From Kutzneria kofuensis (lineage in GTDB: Bacteria > Actinomycetota > Actinomycetes > Mycobacteriales > Pseudonocardiaceae), in the NCBI RefSeq assembly GCF_014203355.1, contig NZ_JACHIR010000001.1:2296038-2360037 (forward strand): DNA of 64,000 nt, written 5' to 3'. Positions 1-8,447 of this stretch are shown here, piece after piece. Position numbers and translations under genes: made by a program. A model generated the notes under the pieces. That model had not been told where the DNA came from, ran no database searches, and was given only the letters and a program-made list of their open reading frames with translations. Numbering within the stretch: the stretch's first letter is position 1; the number at the start of each line of letters is the position of its first letter.

Positions 1-1320
1 ACCGGCTAGCTGACGCATCTTGAGCTGGTTGTACGGGGAGTCGGGCCGCACGCTGATCCGCTCCCCGACCAGCGTCCGAGCCTGCGCGGTGCGGCCCGCA
101 CGAATGGCGGCCTCGACGAGCGTGCGCTGCATGACGTCTCGCTGGGCGTGACTGCCGCCAAATTCGTGCACGTAGCGGCGGATGGGCCAGAGCAGGTCGA
201 CCGCCTCGGCATAACGGCCGCGACCGAATGCGAGCAGTGCTTCACAAACAGGTAGACCGACGCGGGCGGTCATGGCGACGTTGGTCGCTGGCCCAGCTTC
301 GGCGACGTAGCGCTGACGGTCGGCGATGAGGTCGGCGGCGAGATTGTCCTCGCCGGCGCCGACGTAGGACATGACGGCGTGCATGTCGTTGAACGCGTTG
401 AACGGGATCGTCATTCGCGGCGGCCAGGTCGCGGCGAGCTTGGCCCATCGGTCGCCGGCGTCCTCGCCGAGCAGGTGCAGCCGCCACATCAGGCTGGCGG
501 CGTTGACGACCTCGGTGACGGTGGAGTCCTCGGTCGGCGCGAGCCGCTCGTCGTAGAGGTCGAGTGCCTCGCGGTAGCGGTTGGCTTCGAGCAGGAACAG
601 GCAGTAGTGCCACCAAATGTGTACGCGAAGCAGGTTGCCCTGGTCCCAGTCGGCGCGCCGGCGGTCCAGCATGGCGATGCCGTCGTTGTAGCTGGCCCGC
701 ATCTCGTGGGTGTGGCCGACGGCATGGACGCTCCAGACGTCCGCCGCATCCAGCTCCATCGCACGCAGGCCAGTCTGTTCGGCACGTTCCCAGTGCCCGC
801 ACTCCTCCAGGCCGAAGGCGTACATGCCGAGAAGGTTGGCGTAGTGCGGATCGGCCGTGCCCCAGGCCGGCAGCGCACCACCGATGCGATCGCGCAACGA
901 AATGGCGTTCCCTGTGAGGAAGTCGATCTGGTGGCCGACCGCGAGCGCCAAGGCATCGCGGGGCTGCTCCGCCGTCAAGTCGGCGAGCAGCGCTCCGGCG
1001 GCGTGCAGATCGCCGTCGAGCAGCTTGGCCGCAGCTTTGACGTGCAAGCGCTCGCCGTCGGTAAGGTCGCCGACACGTTGCCGGAATTCGCCGAACTTCG
1101 CCGCGACGGGCGGCACGTACTGCGGGTCGGTGCTGAGCACCGCCAGGTAAACGCGCATGGCATTGGCCGTGGGCTGCAGCGGGTCCTCGGTGACGACGCG
1201 CTCGGACCGTTCGCCGACGTCGGCGCGGAAGTGCAGCAACGAGTCGACGGCACCGTCCAACTCGTCGACCGCGGCGGCGGTTGCGGCGTGCACCGAAATT
1301 CCGTGCTGATCCTGGCGCAT
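1..1320 (-). CDS. TTC38-like tetratricopeptide repeat protein, 3' end cut by window
   Basis: Reading the minus strand from the ATG at 1320 gives 440 codons with no stop before the window edge, so the C-terminus is missing. The protein contains WGTADPHYANLLGMYAF, GLEECGHWERAEQTGLRAME and HIWWHYCLFLLEANRYREAL, with helical pairs and the order typical of the TTC38-like TPR family, which is usually about 440-470 residues. A GGAAGA ribosome-binding site lies directly before the ATG. Members are soluble proteins of unknown biochemical role; TPR solenoids normally bind peptides or proteins. The start faces, 18 bp away, the start of a decayed 2'-5' RNA ligase-like gene on the other strand. Family assignment is from remembered sequence pattern; function is not known. 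Confidence 0.75.
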   Translation of the reverse strand, partial: MRQDQHGISVHAATAAAVDELDGAVDSLLHFRADVGERSERVVTEDPLQPTANAMRVYLAVLSTDPQYVPPVAAKFGEFRQRVGDLTDGERLHVKAAAKLLDGDLHAAGALLADLTAEQPRDALALAVGHQIDFLTGNAISLRDRIGGALPAWGTADPHYANLLGMYAFGLEECGHWERAEQTGLRAMELDAADVWSVHAVGHTHEMRASYNDGIAMLDRRRADWDQGNLLRVHIWWHYCLFLLEANRYREALDLYDERLAPTEDSTVTEVVNAASLMWRLHLLGEDAGDRWAKLAATWPPRMTIPFNAFNDMHAVMSYVGAGEDNLAADLIADRQRYVAEAGPATNVAMTARVGLPVCEALLAFGRGRYAEAVDLLWPIRRYVHEFGGSHAQRDVMQRTLVEAAIRAGRTAQARTLVGERISVRPDSPYNQLKMRQLAG

Positions 1321-1338
1321 TCTTCCGACAATACGGCC

Positions 1339-1691
1339 ATGACCTTGCCGCTCGGCGTCACTGGCGTGATCATTCCCGTGCTCGCGGCGGAGCCGCTCCT
1401 GGGCCGGCCGGGCGTGCCACCGCGCGTTGTCGAAGCTCACGCGGCGGGTCTGGGCGCGGTGGCCGGACCACCCCCTACGACGGCGAGTTCGGCGACGACG
1501 TCCAACCGCATCTGACCGTCGCGATGGACGTCTCCGACGAAATCCAGAACTTCGTCGAAAACGAGCTCGTCGGCGAACTCCCGGTCCACGACCGCCTTGA
1601 CGAGGCGTGACTGGTCTACTCCGACGGCGAGCGGTGGCGGCGCCGGGCGACCTTCTCGTTCGGCGCGCAGACGCCGAACGAGAACCGCTGA
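1339..1691 (+). pseudogene. Decayed 2'-5' RNA ligase (LigT)-like gene
   Basis: Three pieces in two frames resemble a small LigT/2'-5' RNA ligase-type phosphoesterase. From ATG 1339 one frame reads VTGVIIPVLAAEPLLGRPGV, which looks like the family N-terminus. After a frameshift near 1470 the next frame reads TPYDGEFGDDVQPHLTVA, carrying one HxT-type motif (HLT). This frame hits TGA at 1608-1610 and continues in the same frame as VYSDGERWRRRATFSFGA, resembling the family C-terminus, to TGA 1689-1691. The first HxT motif is not recognisable. One frameshift and one in-frame stop argue for a dead gene. The stretch is only about 350 bp, so the family call is moderate. Confidence 0.45.
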
Positions 1692-1808
1692 GCGCCGGAG
1701 CCGGCGGCACAGGATGGTCGGGACCGGGGCCGATGTGGGCAGGATCGACGAGCCGGGAGTCGGTTAGCCGCCGGGTGGTCGGGATCGGTTGATCGAGAGC
1801 CGGACCGT

Positions 1809-2813
1809 TCAGAGCAGGCCGAGTTGGGCCGCTCGCACGCCGGCTTGAAAGCGGCTGCGGGCGTCGAGGCTGAGCATGGCGGCGGCCATGTCGTTGCGGA
1901 CGGTCCGGACACTGACGCCGACCTGGCGTGCGATGGCGTCGTCGGTGAGGCCGTCGGCCAGCAGGCGCAGGACCCTGTGGTGGCGGGGCGTTTGATCGGG
2001 AAGGCTGTGGCGGCGAGGGCTCGGGTTGCCCTGGGACCAGACCTGGTCGGCGAGCACGCAGAGCGGCGCCACCGAGGCGGGCGTGCGGTTGACGACGGCG
2101 TCGTCCCCGGTGATGACCATCGCGACGGAGCGGTCGACGAGCAGCATGGTGGTGGGCAAGGCCGGCACGATCCGAGGTGCGGCGCCACGGGTCCGGAGCC
2201 AGGTCGCGTGCGCGGCGACGGTGGGCGTGCGAATCAGGTCACTGCGCCAGACGAGCCGGAGTTGGGCACCGCAACGGAGCACGGCCTCAGCGACAGGAAC
2301 GGCGAACTCGAACGAGCCGGTCCGGTGCTGGCCGCTGAGGATGACGACCTCGCGGCGGGCGTTGGCGACGAGATGTTCGGCGAACGAGTTCATTTCGTCC
2401 AGGCCGTGGAGTTGGTCGGGGCCGGGCGGCTGGTGGCGGGCGATGAGCTGGGCGATCGACAGTGCCTGAGGTCGGGCGTCGCCAGCGCTGAGGCCCCACA
2501 CCCGGCTCGCGGCGAGTGCCGGCAGTGCGAGCGCGGGGGCGACCGCACGAACGGCGCCGCTTTCCTCGGCGGAAGGGACGAGCAGACCGTCGGCACGGAG
2601 TTGGTCGACGGCGGCGGTTAGCCGGAGATCGGCACGGGGCTGGTCGACGGCGTCCGTCAGGCGGCCGTCGGAGTGGAGCTGGTCGACGTTGGTGGGGTGG
2701 ATGCCGTGGCCGAGGTTGAGCTGGCGGGCTAGGTCGGCGATCCGCCATCGGACGCGTGTGAGCGCCGTCAGATAGACGGTCTCGGCGACGGCGTCGAGGC
2801 CCAAGCCGCTCAC
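1809..2813 (-). CDS. LuxR-type HTH regulator with TrmB-like sensor domain
   Basis: 334 residues from a GTG start at 2813, preceded by a strong GGAGGT Shine-Dalgarno seven bases upstream. The C-terminal 65 residues form a LuxR/NarL helix-turn-helix: VLRLLADGLTDDAIARQVGV followed by SVRTVRNDMAAAM. The N-terminus (LTRVRWRIADLARQLNL) resembles the winged-helix start of TrmB-like regulators. The middle (about 130-255) looks like the TrmB/phospholipase-D-like domain seen in many actinobacterial LuxR proteins without a receiver. There is no obvious phosphorylation site, so activation by a small ligand or another protein is likely. Its closest neighbours are a TPR membrane protein upstream and a pseudogene downstream. 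Targets are unknown. Confidence 0.75.
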   Translation of the reverse strand: MSGLGLDAVAETVYLTALTRVRWRIADLARQLNLGHGIHPTNVDQLHSDGRLTDAVDQPRADLRLTAAVDQLRADGLLVPSAEESGAVRAVAPALALPALAASRVWGLSAGDARPQALSIAQLIARHQPPGPDQLHGLDEMNSFAEHLVANARREVVILSGQHRTGSFEFAVPVAEAVLRCGAQLRLVWRSDLIRTPTVAAHATWLRTRGAAPRIVPALPTTMLLVDRSVAMVITGDDAVVNRTPASVAPLCVLADQVWSQGNPSPRRHSLPDQTPRHHRVLRLLADGLTDDAIARQVGVSVRTVRNDMAAAMLSLDARSRFQAGVRAAQLGLL

Positions 2814-2906
2814 GAACCCACCTCCGGCGCGGAACCACTGCTGATCCGCGCCGAATGCTGCCGGCGGTGGCTGACGTGCCGCTTGTCCCGCGCTTGTCCG
2901 GGACGG

Positions 2907-4472
2907 CTACGCCTCGTTGACCAGCGCAACGGCGCCGGCACAGACCGCGCAGACCAGGGCGAAGATGAGCGGCTCCATGGTGCCGGCGTTCGCCCGGTCG
3001 AGCATCGCCCAGAGCAGCACCAGTGCGTTGGACAACGCGAGCAACACACACGACAGCCCGATCACCGGGCGACGCAGCGGCATGGTGAGCACAGCGAACC
3101 GGCAGCCGGACGGAACCCGGAACAGTTCGACGACAGCCACCAGGATGACGACGCACGGAATGGCGAAGCCGAGCCAGGCCAGCACCGGCGTCGGCTTCGG
3201 TAGGCCAGCGACCATCAGGAACATGCCGCCGACGACCAGGGTCATGGACAGCTGACGGACGCCACGCCAGGCCAGCTTCTCCGGCACCGGCGACCGGCCG
3301 GCTCCCAAGGATCGGCCGGTGCCCGGGGACGGGTCGGTACCCCAGGGTCGGTCGGTCCCGGAGGATCGGTCGGCCCCACGAGATCCGTGGCCGCTCGCGC
3401 TGTCGACCGCCGAACGACCGTCGCGGACGGCCCGACGGTCCGACGGCGTTCGACCGTCGTCCGGAGTGCGGTCGTCGTCGGGAGTTCGGCTACGGCGCGA
3501 AGCGCGACCGGCTGCTGAAGTTCGGCGAAATGCTCGACTTCGACGAAAAGCGGAAGTTCGACCGTGGGCGGGTTGGTCGCTGGAGAGGTGCTGGAGGGCG
3601 AGATCGTCGACGGCGGCGGCCTGGCCAGCGGCGGAACGATCGACAGCGGCCCGGCCGATGGCGGGACGATCGGCGGCGAGGTCGTGGCCGGCGGCGGAGC
3701 GGTCGGCGGCGAGGTCGTGGCCGAAGGGGCGTGGCCAGCGGTCGGGCTGGGCGGACCGGTCGGAGGAAGTCGCCCAAGAGCGGGCCAGCTCGGTGCTGCG
3801 GTCGCCAGAGGTGGGCTGGTGGAAGCGGCTGAGGCGGGTGTGCTCGGCGCCCCGTTCGTGGGCCGGGAGCTGACCGAGGCGAGTCTGCTCGGCGGCGTGG
3901 TCACGGGAGGAAGGCCGGCGGAGGCGGGCTAGTTCGGCGCGAACGCGAGGGTCGCCCGGTTTGCGACGCATGGCGGTCCGGTACGCGCGCTCGGCGGTGG
4001 CGAGGTCGCCGGTCCGCTGAGCGGCGTCGCCCAGGACGAGGTACGGCCGGACGTGGTCGGGCTGATATCGCACGGCCTGGGCGGCGGCGTCGACGGCGTC
4101 GGGCCAACTGCCGGCGGCGCCGAAGGCCTCGGCCAGGGCGATGCGGCACCGCCAGTCGGACGGCGCGGCGCGGACGGCCTGCCGCGCGGCGGAGACGGCT
4201 TCCTCGTGTCGGGAGAGCCGGCTCAAGGCCTTGCTGGCGAGGCGGTGCGTCCAAGCCTTGTCCCCACCGAGCGGCATCGCGCGGCGCACGGCGGTCAGGG
4301 CGGCGGTGGCGTCGCCACGGTCCAGCAGCGCGGCGGCGAGCCGACACCAGACCTCGGGGCTGTCGGGATGGGAGCTGGCGGTGCTGCGCAGCAGGGCCAC
4401 AGCTTTGCGTCGCCGGCCGGAGGCACTCAACTTGGCTGCGCGATCGAGTACGTCTCCGAGCGGTTCGACCAT
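2907..4472 (-). CDS. TPR protein with disordered low-complexity linker and C-terminal membrane segments
   Basis: The start is ATG 4472, with GGGAGGA eight bases upstream; an upstream in-frame ATG at 4514 lacks such a site. The 521-residue protein has an N-terminal TPR block (about 1-175; for example DSPEVWCRLAAALLDRGDAT and PDHVRPYLVLGDAAQRTGD). A long Arg/Asp/Ser/Gly-rich region (about 180-405) follows, with degenerate short repeats such as GTDRPWGTDPSPGTGRS. Four hydrophobic helices lie at the C-terminus (about 415-520), including LSMTLVVGGMFLMVAGL and VIGLSCVLLALSNALVLLW. The likely arrangement is a membrane anchor with a cytoplasmic TPR scaffold on a flexible tether. No enzyme motif is seen, and the role is unknown. 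Confidence 0.7.
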   Translation of the reverse strand: MVEPLGDVLDRAAKLSASGRRRKAVALLRSTASSHPDSPEVWCRLAAALLDRGDATAALTAVRRAMPLGGDKAWTHRLASKALSRLSRHEEAVSAARQAVRAAPSDWRCRIALAEAFGAAGSWPDAVDAAAQAVRYQPDHVRPYLVLGDAAQRTGDLATAERAYRTAMRRKPGDPRVRAELARLRRPSSRDHAAEQTRLGQLPAHERGAEHTRLSRFHQPTSGDRSTELARSWATSSDRSAQPDRWPRPFGHDLAADRSAAGHDLAADRPAIGRAAVDRSAAGQAAAVDDLALQHLSSDQPAHGRTSAFRRSRAFRRTSAAGRASRRSRTPDDDRTPDDGRTPSDRRAVRDGRSAVDSASGHGSRGADRSSGTDRPWGTDPSPGTGRSLGAGRSPVPEKLAWRGVRQLSMTLVVGGMFLMVAGLPKPTPVLAWLGFAIPCVVILVAVVELFRVPSGCRFAVLTMPLRRPVIGLSCVLLALSNALVLLWAMLDRANAGTMEPLIFALVCAVCAGAVALVNEA

Positions 4473-4718
4473 CGCTTGTGTCCTCCCGCACACCGGACCA
4501 GGCAACTCGGGCAAGTCTGGCAGCGGGCGGCACGGAACACCGGGACCGCCTTATACCGGCGTGTCGCGGAGGTGAAAACCGCTGGACGGCCTAATGATCG
4601 ACACCCTCCGCGGGAGGCGTCGGCATGGTCGACTCACAGCGGCATCTTGGTCGCCGAAGTGGGGGCGTCCGGGCACGGAGGCGGCTTTGGCCAGGTCAAG
4701 GCACGTACGATTTGGAGT

Positions 4719-5213
4719 GTGGAGACCGAGCAGCAGCACGTCTGCCCCACCGCGGAGGCCTGCGGTGAGCGCGACGACCTGAACTGGCTGCTGCACCGCG
4801 CCGCCCAGCGGATGGGGGCGGCGATGGAGCGCCACGCGCTCGAGGCCGGCAGCATCGGCATCCGGGGCCAGCTGGTGTTGTCCGCCCTGTTGGAAGGCCG
4901 CCAGCACACGCAGCTGGCGCTGGGCAACCGCCTCGGCCTCGACAAGACGACCATGACCTCCACCCTGGACCGGATGGAACAGCAGGAACTGATCGTCCGC
5001 CGACCTGATCCGCGTGACCGCCGCGTGCGTATCCCCGAGCTGACCGAGAAGGGTCGCCAGGTCCAGGCGGCGGTCCGGCTCGAACTGGAACTGGTCGAAC
5101 GGGCCGTGCTCGAGGGTTTGAGCGCGGAGGAGGAGGCGGTGCTGCGGCGCGTGCTGCTGCGGCTGGCGGTGCCCGAGGCGGGCGGCGCCGGCCCGGGCGG
5201 CTCGTGCGTGTAG
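4719..5213 (+). CDS. MarR-family transcriptional regulator
   Basis: 164 residues. The winged-helix core is clear: IRGQLVLSALLEGRQHTQLA, LGNRLGLDKTTMTSTLDRME, then the wing with RRPDPRDRRVRIPELTEKG. This is the MarR signature (D-x-R-D-x-R before the beta-wing), with long helices at each end for dimerisation. GTG 4719 is chosen because the dimerisation helix DDLNWLLHRAAQRMG would be lost with later starts. The nearest ribosome-binding site is poor, so the start could lie elsewhere. MarR proteins usually repress an adjacent efflux or redox gene. The DHA2 pump at 5974 is two genes downstream and is a possible target, but no linking operator is proven. Confidence 0.85.
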   Translation: METEQQHVCPTAEACGERDDLNWLLHRAAQRMGAAMERHALEAGSIGIRGQLVLSALLEGRQHTQLALGNRLGLDKTTMTSTLDRMEQQELIVRRPDPRDRRVRIPELTEKGRQVQAAVRLELELVERAVLEGLSAEEEAVLRRVLLRLAVPEAGGAGPGGSCV

Positions 5214-5451
5214 CCATCATCACGTTGGAAAGTGGTCACAACAGGGGCAAGACCGTTCCCCTTTTCAGGTCATATCCCCACACTTTCGTACGGTGAATGA
5301 CGAAACCGCTGGACCGCCACCCGGATGAGTGACAGATTGAGCGGGCAACTCCGCCTGGGGGCGACATTGAGTGAACGTGGACAAGTTCTCCAGAGGACTC
5401 CGCCACTGTTGACTCAGGACGAGTGTCGGGAAGCCGAGGGGTGACAACACG

Positions 5452-5877
5452 ATGCGTAACGACCACATGACGCTCCGCTCGATGGCGGTGCTGGACCTGC
5501 TGGTGCCGGACGCACCGTCGGTCCCGGTCGAGGTCGAACTCCGCTACGACACCCGTGACCCGTACGCAGTCACCGCGGCGTTCCGCTCCGGCCCGTCGGG
5601 CTGGGTGGAGTGGTGCTTCGCCCGCGACCTGCTCGCCGACGGCCTGATCGCCGAGGCCGGCTCCGGTGACGTCCGCATCCGCCCGGCGGTCGACGACATC
5701 GAGCTCGTCGTGCTGGTCGTCAGCTCGCCGGCCGGCCTGGCCATGTTCGAGGCCGCCGCGCAGGAGCTGGCCGACTTCCTCGACCGCACCTACGACCTGG
5801 TGCTGCCCGGCACCGAGGCCCAGTGGGTCAGCGTCGACGACGCGCTCACCACCCTGATGCCGTACGACCTGAGCTGA
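5452..5877 (+). CDS. SsgA/SsgB-like sporulation and cell division protein
   Basis: 141 residues with features of the SsgA-like protein family: ELRYDTRDPYAVTAAF, GWVEWCFARDLLADGL, GDVRIRP and FLDRTYDLVLPGTE near the C-terminus. These proteins occur only in morphologically complex actinomycetes. They help localise FtsZ and control septum and peptidoglycan events during sporulation; SsgB recruits FtsZ. The length matches the family. The ATG at 5452 has a GAGGGG-type ribosome-binding site. Which paralogue this is cannot be decided from the sequence alone. The 238-bp upstream gap probably holds its promoter, but no clear consensus was found. Confidence 0.88.
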   Translation: MRNDHMTLRSMAVLDLLVPDAPSVPVEVELRYDTRDPYAVTAAFRSGPSGWVEWCFARDLLADGLIAEAGSGDVRIRPAVDDIELVVLVVSSPAGLAMFEAAAQELADFLDRTYDLVLPGTEAQWVSVDDALTTLMPYDLS

Positions 5878-5925
5878 GGCCCGGCTCACCCGAACGCCGA
5901 GGAACAACCCCACGCCCGCCCCTGT

Positions 5926-5958
5926 TGGAATGTTTCGTTGCCGCATGCAAACATTCCA
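5926..5958. promoter_or_regulatory. Inverted repeat, candidate repressor operator of the DHA2 pump
   Basis: Perfect 10-bp arms TGGAATGTTT (5926-5935) and AAACATTCCA (5949-5958) are separated by 13 bp and end 15 bp before the GTG of the efflux gene. The position and the AT-rich arms in a GC-rich background fit a TetR- or MarR-type operator overlapping the promoter. No adjacent TetR gene exists; the MarR gene at 4719 is the nearest regulator. Confidence 0.6.
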
Positions 5959-5973
5959 CGAGGGAGCCGAGCG

Positions 5974-7422
5974 GTGGGGTTACGCCAGCTGAGCCCGAAG
6001 GTTGTCGTCAGCGTCGTCTTCGTCGCCGCGCTCTTCGTCAACATCCTCGACACCACCATCGTCAACGTCGCGCTGCCGACGATCGCCGGCCAGTTCCACG
6101 TGACCGCCGCCGACGCGGGCGCGGTCGTCGTCGGCTACCTGCTCAGCCTCGCCCTGGTGATCCCGGCCTCGGGCTGGCTGGGCGACCGGTTCGGCACCAA
6201 GCGGGTGTTCCTGACCGCGCTGGCGATCTTCACGGTGGCCTCGGCGCTGTGCGGACTGGCCCAGTCGCTCCCCCAACTCGTCGCGTTCCGGCTGCTGCAG
6301 GGCCTGGGCGGCGGCATGCTCGCGCCGATCGGCCTGGCCATGCTGTACCGGGAGTTCCCGCTGGCCGAGCGGATGCGGGTGAACCGCGTGCTCATCCTGC
6401 CGACGGCGGTCGCGCCGGCGATGGGTCCGGTACTGGGCGGCCTGCTGGTGGACACGCTGTCGTGGCGCTGGGTCTTCTACGTCAACCTGCCGGTCGGCGT
6501 GCTGACCTTCCTGTTCGGCCTGTTCCTGCTGCGCGAGCATCGCGAGCCCGGCGCCGGGCGGTTCGACCTGGCCGGCTTCGTGCTGTCGGGTGTCGGCTTC
6601 GCGCTGCTGATGTACGCCCTCACCGAGGGCGCCACCCTGGGCTGGGGCTCGCCGCAGATCCTGATCACCGGCATCCTGGGCGTGGTGCTGCTGGCCGCGA
6701 CGGTGTTCGTGGAGCTGCGGGTGCCGGAGCCGATGCTGGACCTGCGGCTGTTCGCCGACCGACTGTTCCGCAGCGTCAACATCGTGCAGCTGGTGTCCAC
6801 GGCCGGCTTCCTCGGCACGCTGTTCGTGTTCCCGCTGCTCTACCAGTCCGGGCTCGGTGTCTCGGCGTGGCAGACCGGGCTGACCACGTTCCCCGAGGCG
6901 GTCGGCGTGCTGGTCGGCACCCAGATCGCCAGCCGGGTGTACTCGACGCTGGGGCCGCGGCTGCACATCGTGCTGGGCGTGGTGAACGCGGCGGTCGCGA
7001 TGATGCTGCTGACGCTGGTGGGGCCGGCCACGCCGCAGTGGGTGGTCATGTTGATCATGTTCTACCTGGGGCTGGGCATGTCCAACAACTTCAACCCGGC
7101 GCAGACGGCCGCGTTCGCGCAGGTGCCGGCGGCGAAGACGGGCCGGGCGTCCACGCTGTACAACTCGGGCCGGCAGGCCGGGTCGGCGGTCGGCGTCGCG
7201 GTGTTGGGCAGCGTGCTCGCCGCGGTCGGTGGCGGTGCCTCGGCCGGGACGGGCAACCTGCTCGGCTATCACGTGGCGTTCGCGGTGGCGGCCGGGCTGA
7301 TGATCGCGTCCGGGGTCGCTGCGCTGCTGATCAAGGACGACGACGCGGCGGCGACCATGACCCGGCCGGCGCGGGCGGTGCCCGGGGAGACGGTGGTCGG
7401 CGCAGCGGGTGCGCGCCGCTGA
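5974..7422 (+). CDS. DHA2-family (EmrB/QacA-type) drug efflux MFS transporter
   Basis: 482 residues with 14 predicted membrane helices. Helix 1 carries VNILDTTIVNVALPTIAGQF, the DHA2 hallmark (D in helix 1 followed by IVNVALP). The loop after helix 2 has GWLGDRFGTKRVF (motif A), and PTAVAPAMGPVLGGLLVD matches motif C of drug/proton antiporters. It should export hydrophobic toxic compounds at the cytoplasmic membrane using the proton gradient. GTG 5974 is preferred over an ATG at 5938 because GAGGGAG lies eight bases upstream and the ATG falls inside the operator-like palindrome at 5926-5958. The substrate is unknown. Confidence 0.9.
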   Translation: MGLRQLSPKVVVSVVFVAALFVNILDTTIVNVALPTIAGQFHVTAADAGAVVVGYLLSLALVIPASGWLGDRFGTKRVFLTALAIFTVASALCGLAQSLPQLVAFRLLQGLGGGMLAPIGLAMLYREFPLAERMRVNRVLILPTAVAPAMGPVLGGLLVDTLSWRWVFYVNLPVGVLTFLFGLFLLREHREPGAGRFDLAGFVLSGVGFALLMYALTEGATLGWGSPQILITGILGVVLLAATVFVELRVPEPMLDLRLFADRLFRSVNIVQLVSTAGFLGTLFVFPLLYQSGLGVSAWQTGLTTFPEAVGVLVGTQIASRVYSTLGPRLHIVLGVVNAAVAMMLLTLVGPATPQWVVMLIMFYLGLGMSNNFNPAQTAAFAQVPAAKTGRASTLYNSGRQAGSAVGVAVLGSVLAAVGGGASAGTGNLLGYHVAFAVAAGLMIASGVAALLIKDDDAAATMTRPARAVPGETVVGAAGARR

Positions 7423-7435
7423 CACCAGACGCACG

Positions 7436-7476
7436 TGAGTGGCTCATTCGGCCTCGGAGGCCAAGTGAGCCACTCA
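7436..7476. repeat. Palindromic dispersed repeat, copy 1 (hairpin after efflux gene)
   Basis: TGAGTGGCTCA (7436-7446) and TGAGCCACTCA (7466-7476) are perfect 11-bp arms. The inner bases GGCCTC/GAGGCC extend the stem almost to the loop, giving a long hairpin 13 bp after the efflux gene stop. It can serve as a terminator, though no T-run follows. The same arms, with flanking CACG and GGTG, recur at 9952-9993. Confidence 0.75.
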
Positions 7477-7755
7477 GGTGACTCGGCGAGCGGGTAATCG
7501 CCCGAACGGTCGTGCTCCGCTTCCGCCCTTCTGCGTAAATGCGGTGGTAGGAGTGCGTGCGGGAGTGCCTGATCACCCTCCCAGGTGACGATCGGCCGCC
7601 TGATCGTGCGAGGCTAGGCGACAGCACGGCGTGATCATCCACGGGGAAGGCACGATCTGGCCGCGAAACCCGCGTCACGTCGTCGGCCGGGGTGCGTCAC
7701 ACCGCTGCGAGCGCCGCGATGTTGTCAGGCACCGAAAGGCTGGGAGGCGGAAGAC
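7477..7755. other. Intergenic stretch
   Basis: About 280 bp with no convincing coding frame between the hairpin at 7436-7476 and the small gene at 7756. It should hold the promoter of the 7756-8447 pair. TGATC-containing half-repeats near 7570 and 7600 are visible, but no clear -10/-35 could be assigned. Confidence 0.4.
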
Positions 7756-7953
7756 GTGGTTGACCGCAAGGAATGGTTGGTGACCTGCAGGGACGTGGCG
7801 GGCCGTCGCCGTGACCTCACGGTGTTCGTCAGCCAGGGCCATGTGGTGCTGGTCGCCCCGCCGGGAGAGACAGCAGTGCTGGCGCCGCTCGAGGTGGGCC
7901 GGCTGCGGGCGGCGCTGCGCGATGCGGTGGTGACCGCGTCCGAGCCGGCATGA
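7756..7953 (+). CDS. Small conserved-type hypothetical protein
   Basis: 65 residues from a GTG start with GGAAG just upstream. The sequence is compact and well mixed: MVDRKEWLVTCRDVAGRRRD, then VFVSQGHVVLVAPPGETAVL. That suggests a small alpha/beta fold with strands about 18-38 and a C-terminal helix. Its stop overlaps the start of the next gene (ATGA at 7950-7953), so the two are translationally coupled. No signal peptide or membrane segment is seen. The family was not recognised. Confidence 0.65.
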   Translation: MVDRKEWLVTCRDVAGRRRDLTVFVSQGHVVLVAPPGETAVLAPLEVGRLRAALRDAVVTASEPA

Positions 7954-8447
7954 GGCTCCGCCGTGCCACGGCCGACGACCTGGACACGGTCGGCGCACTG
8001 TTCGACGACGCCGTGCGGTGGCTGACGGAGCAGGGCCGCACGGGCCAGTGGGGCACGGAGCCGTTCTCTACGGTCCCGAAGCGGGTGGAGACCATGCGGC
8101 GATGGTTGGCCGGCGAGGCGTGGATCGCCGAAGTCGGGGCGAGAGCGGCGGGGTTTGCGGCATTCGGGGAGCCGCAGGCGCACATCCCGCCGAGCGACGT
8201 GCCGGAGCTGTACGTCTCGGGGCTGGTGGGCGCGAGATTCCCGGAAGCGCGCGGCGCGGGCCGGATGTTGCTCAAGCACGCGGAGACCCGAGCGGCCGAG
8301 CAGGGCGTCGAACGGGTCCGGGTGGACTGCTACGCCGGCGACGACCGAGCGTTGGTCGCGTTCTACGTCTCGGCGGGCTTCACTCCGACGGACACCTTCA
8401 CGGTCGGCACGTGGCCGGGTCAGGTGTTGGAGCTGCGCCTGCGCTGA
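7950..8447 (+). CDS. GNAT-family N-acetyltransferase
   Basis: 165 residues starting MRLRRATADDLDTVGALF, the usual first strand and helix of the GNAT fold. The acetyl-CoA binding region is the segment ELYVSGLVGARFPEARGAGR at about 90-110 (R/Q-x-x-G-x-G/A type: ARGAGR), followed by VRVDCYAGDDRALVAFYVSA and a C-terminal strand. The family transfers acetyl from acetyl-CoA to an amine. The substrate cannot be read from sequence. It is coupled by ATGA overlap to the small protein before it. Its last 28 bases overlap the convergent membrane protein gene. Confidence 0.85.
   Translation: MRLRRATADDLDTVGALFDDAVRWLTEQGRTGQWGTEPFSTVPKRVETMRRWLAGEAWIAEVGARAAGFAAFGEPQAHIPPSDVPELYVSGLVGARFPEARGAGRMLLKHAETRAAEQGVERVRVDCYAGDDRALVAFYVSAGFTPTDTFTVGTWPGQVLELRLR

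Noticed and set aside
5236-5946. Long open minus-strand frame opposite the SsgA-like gene
   Set aside because: The translation is rich in His, Arg, Gly and Val with no domain pattern; it is the antisense shadow of the SsgA-like gene and lacks a ribosome-binding site.
5980-7434. 484-residue minus-strand frame opposite the DHA2 pump
   Set aside because: It is rich in His, Gln and Arg without motifs; the plus-strand frame has transporter motifs A and C.
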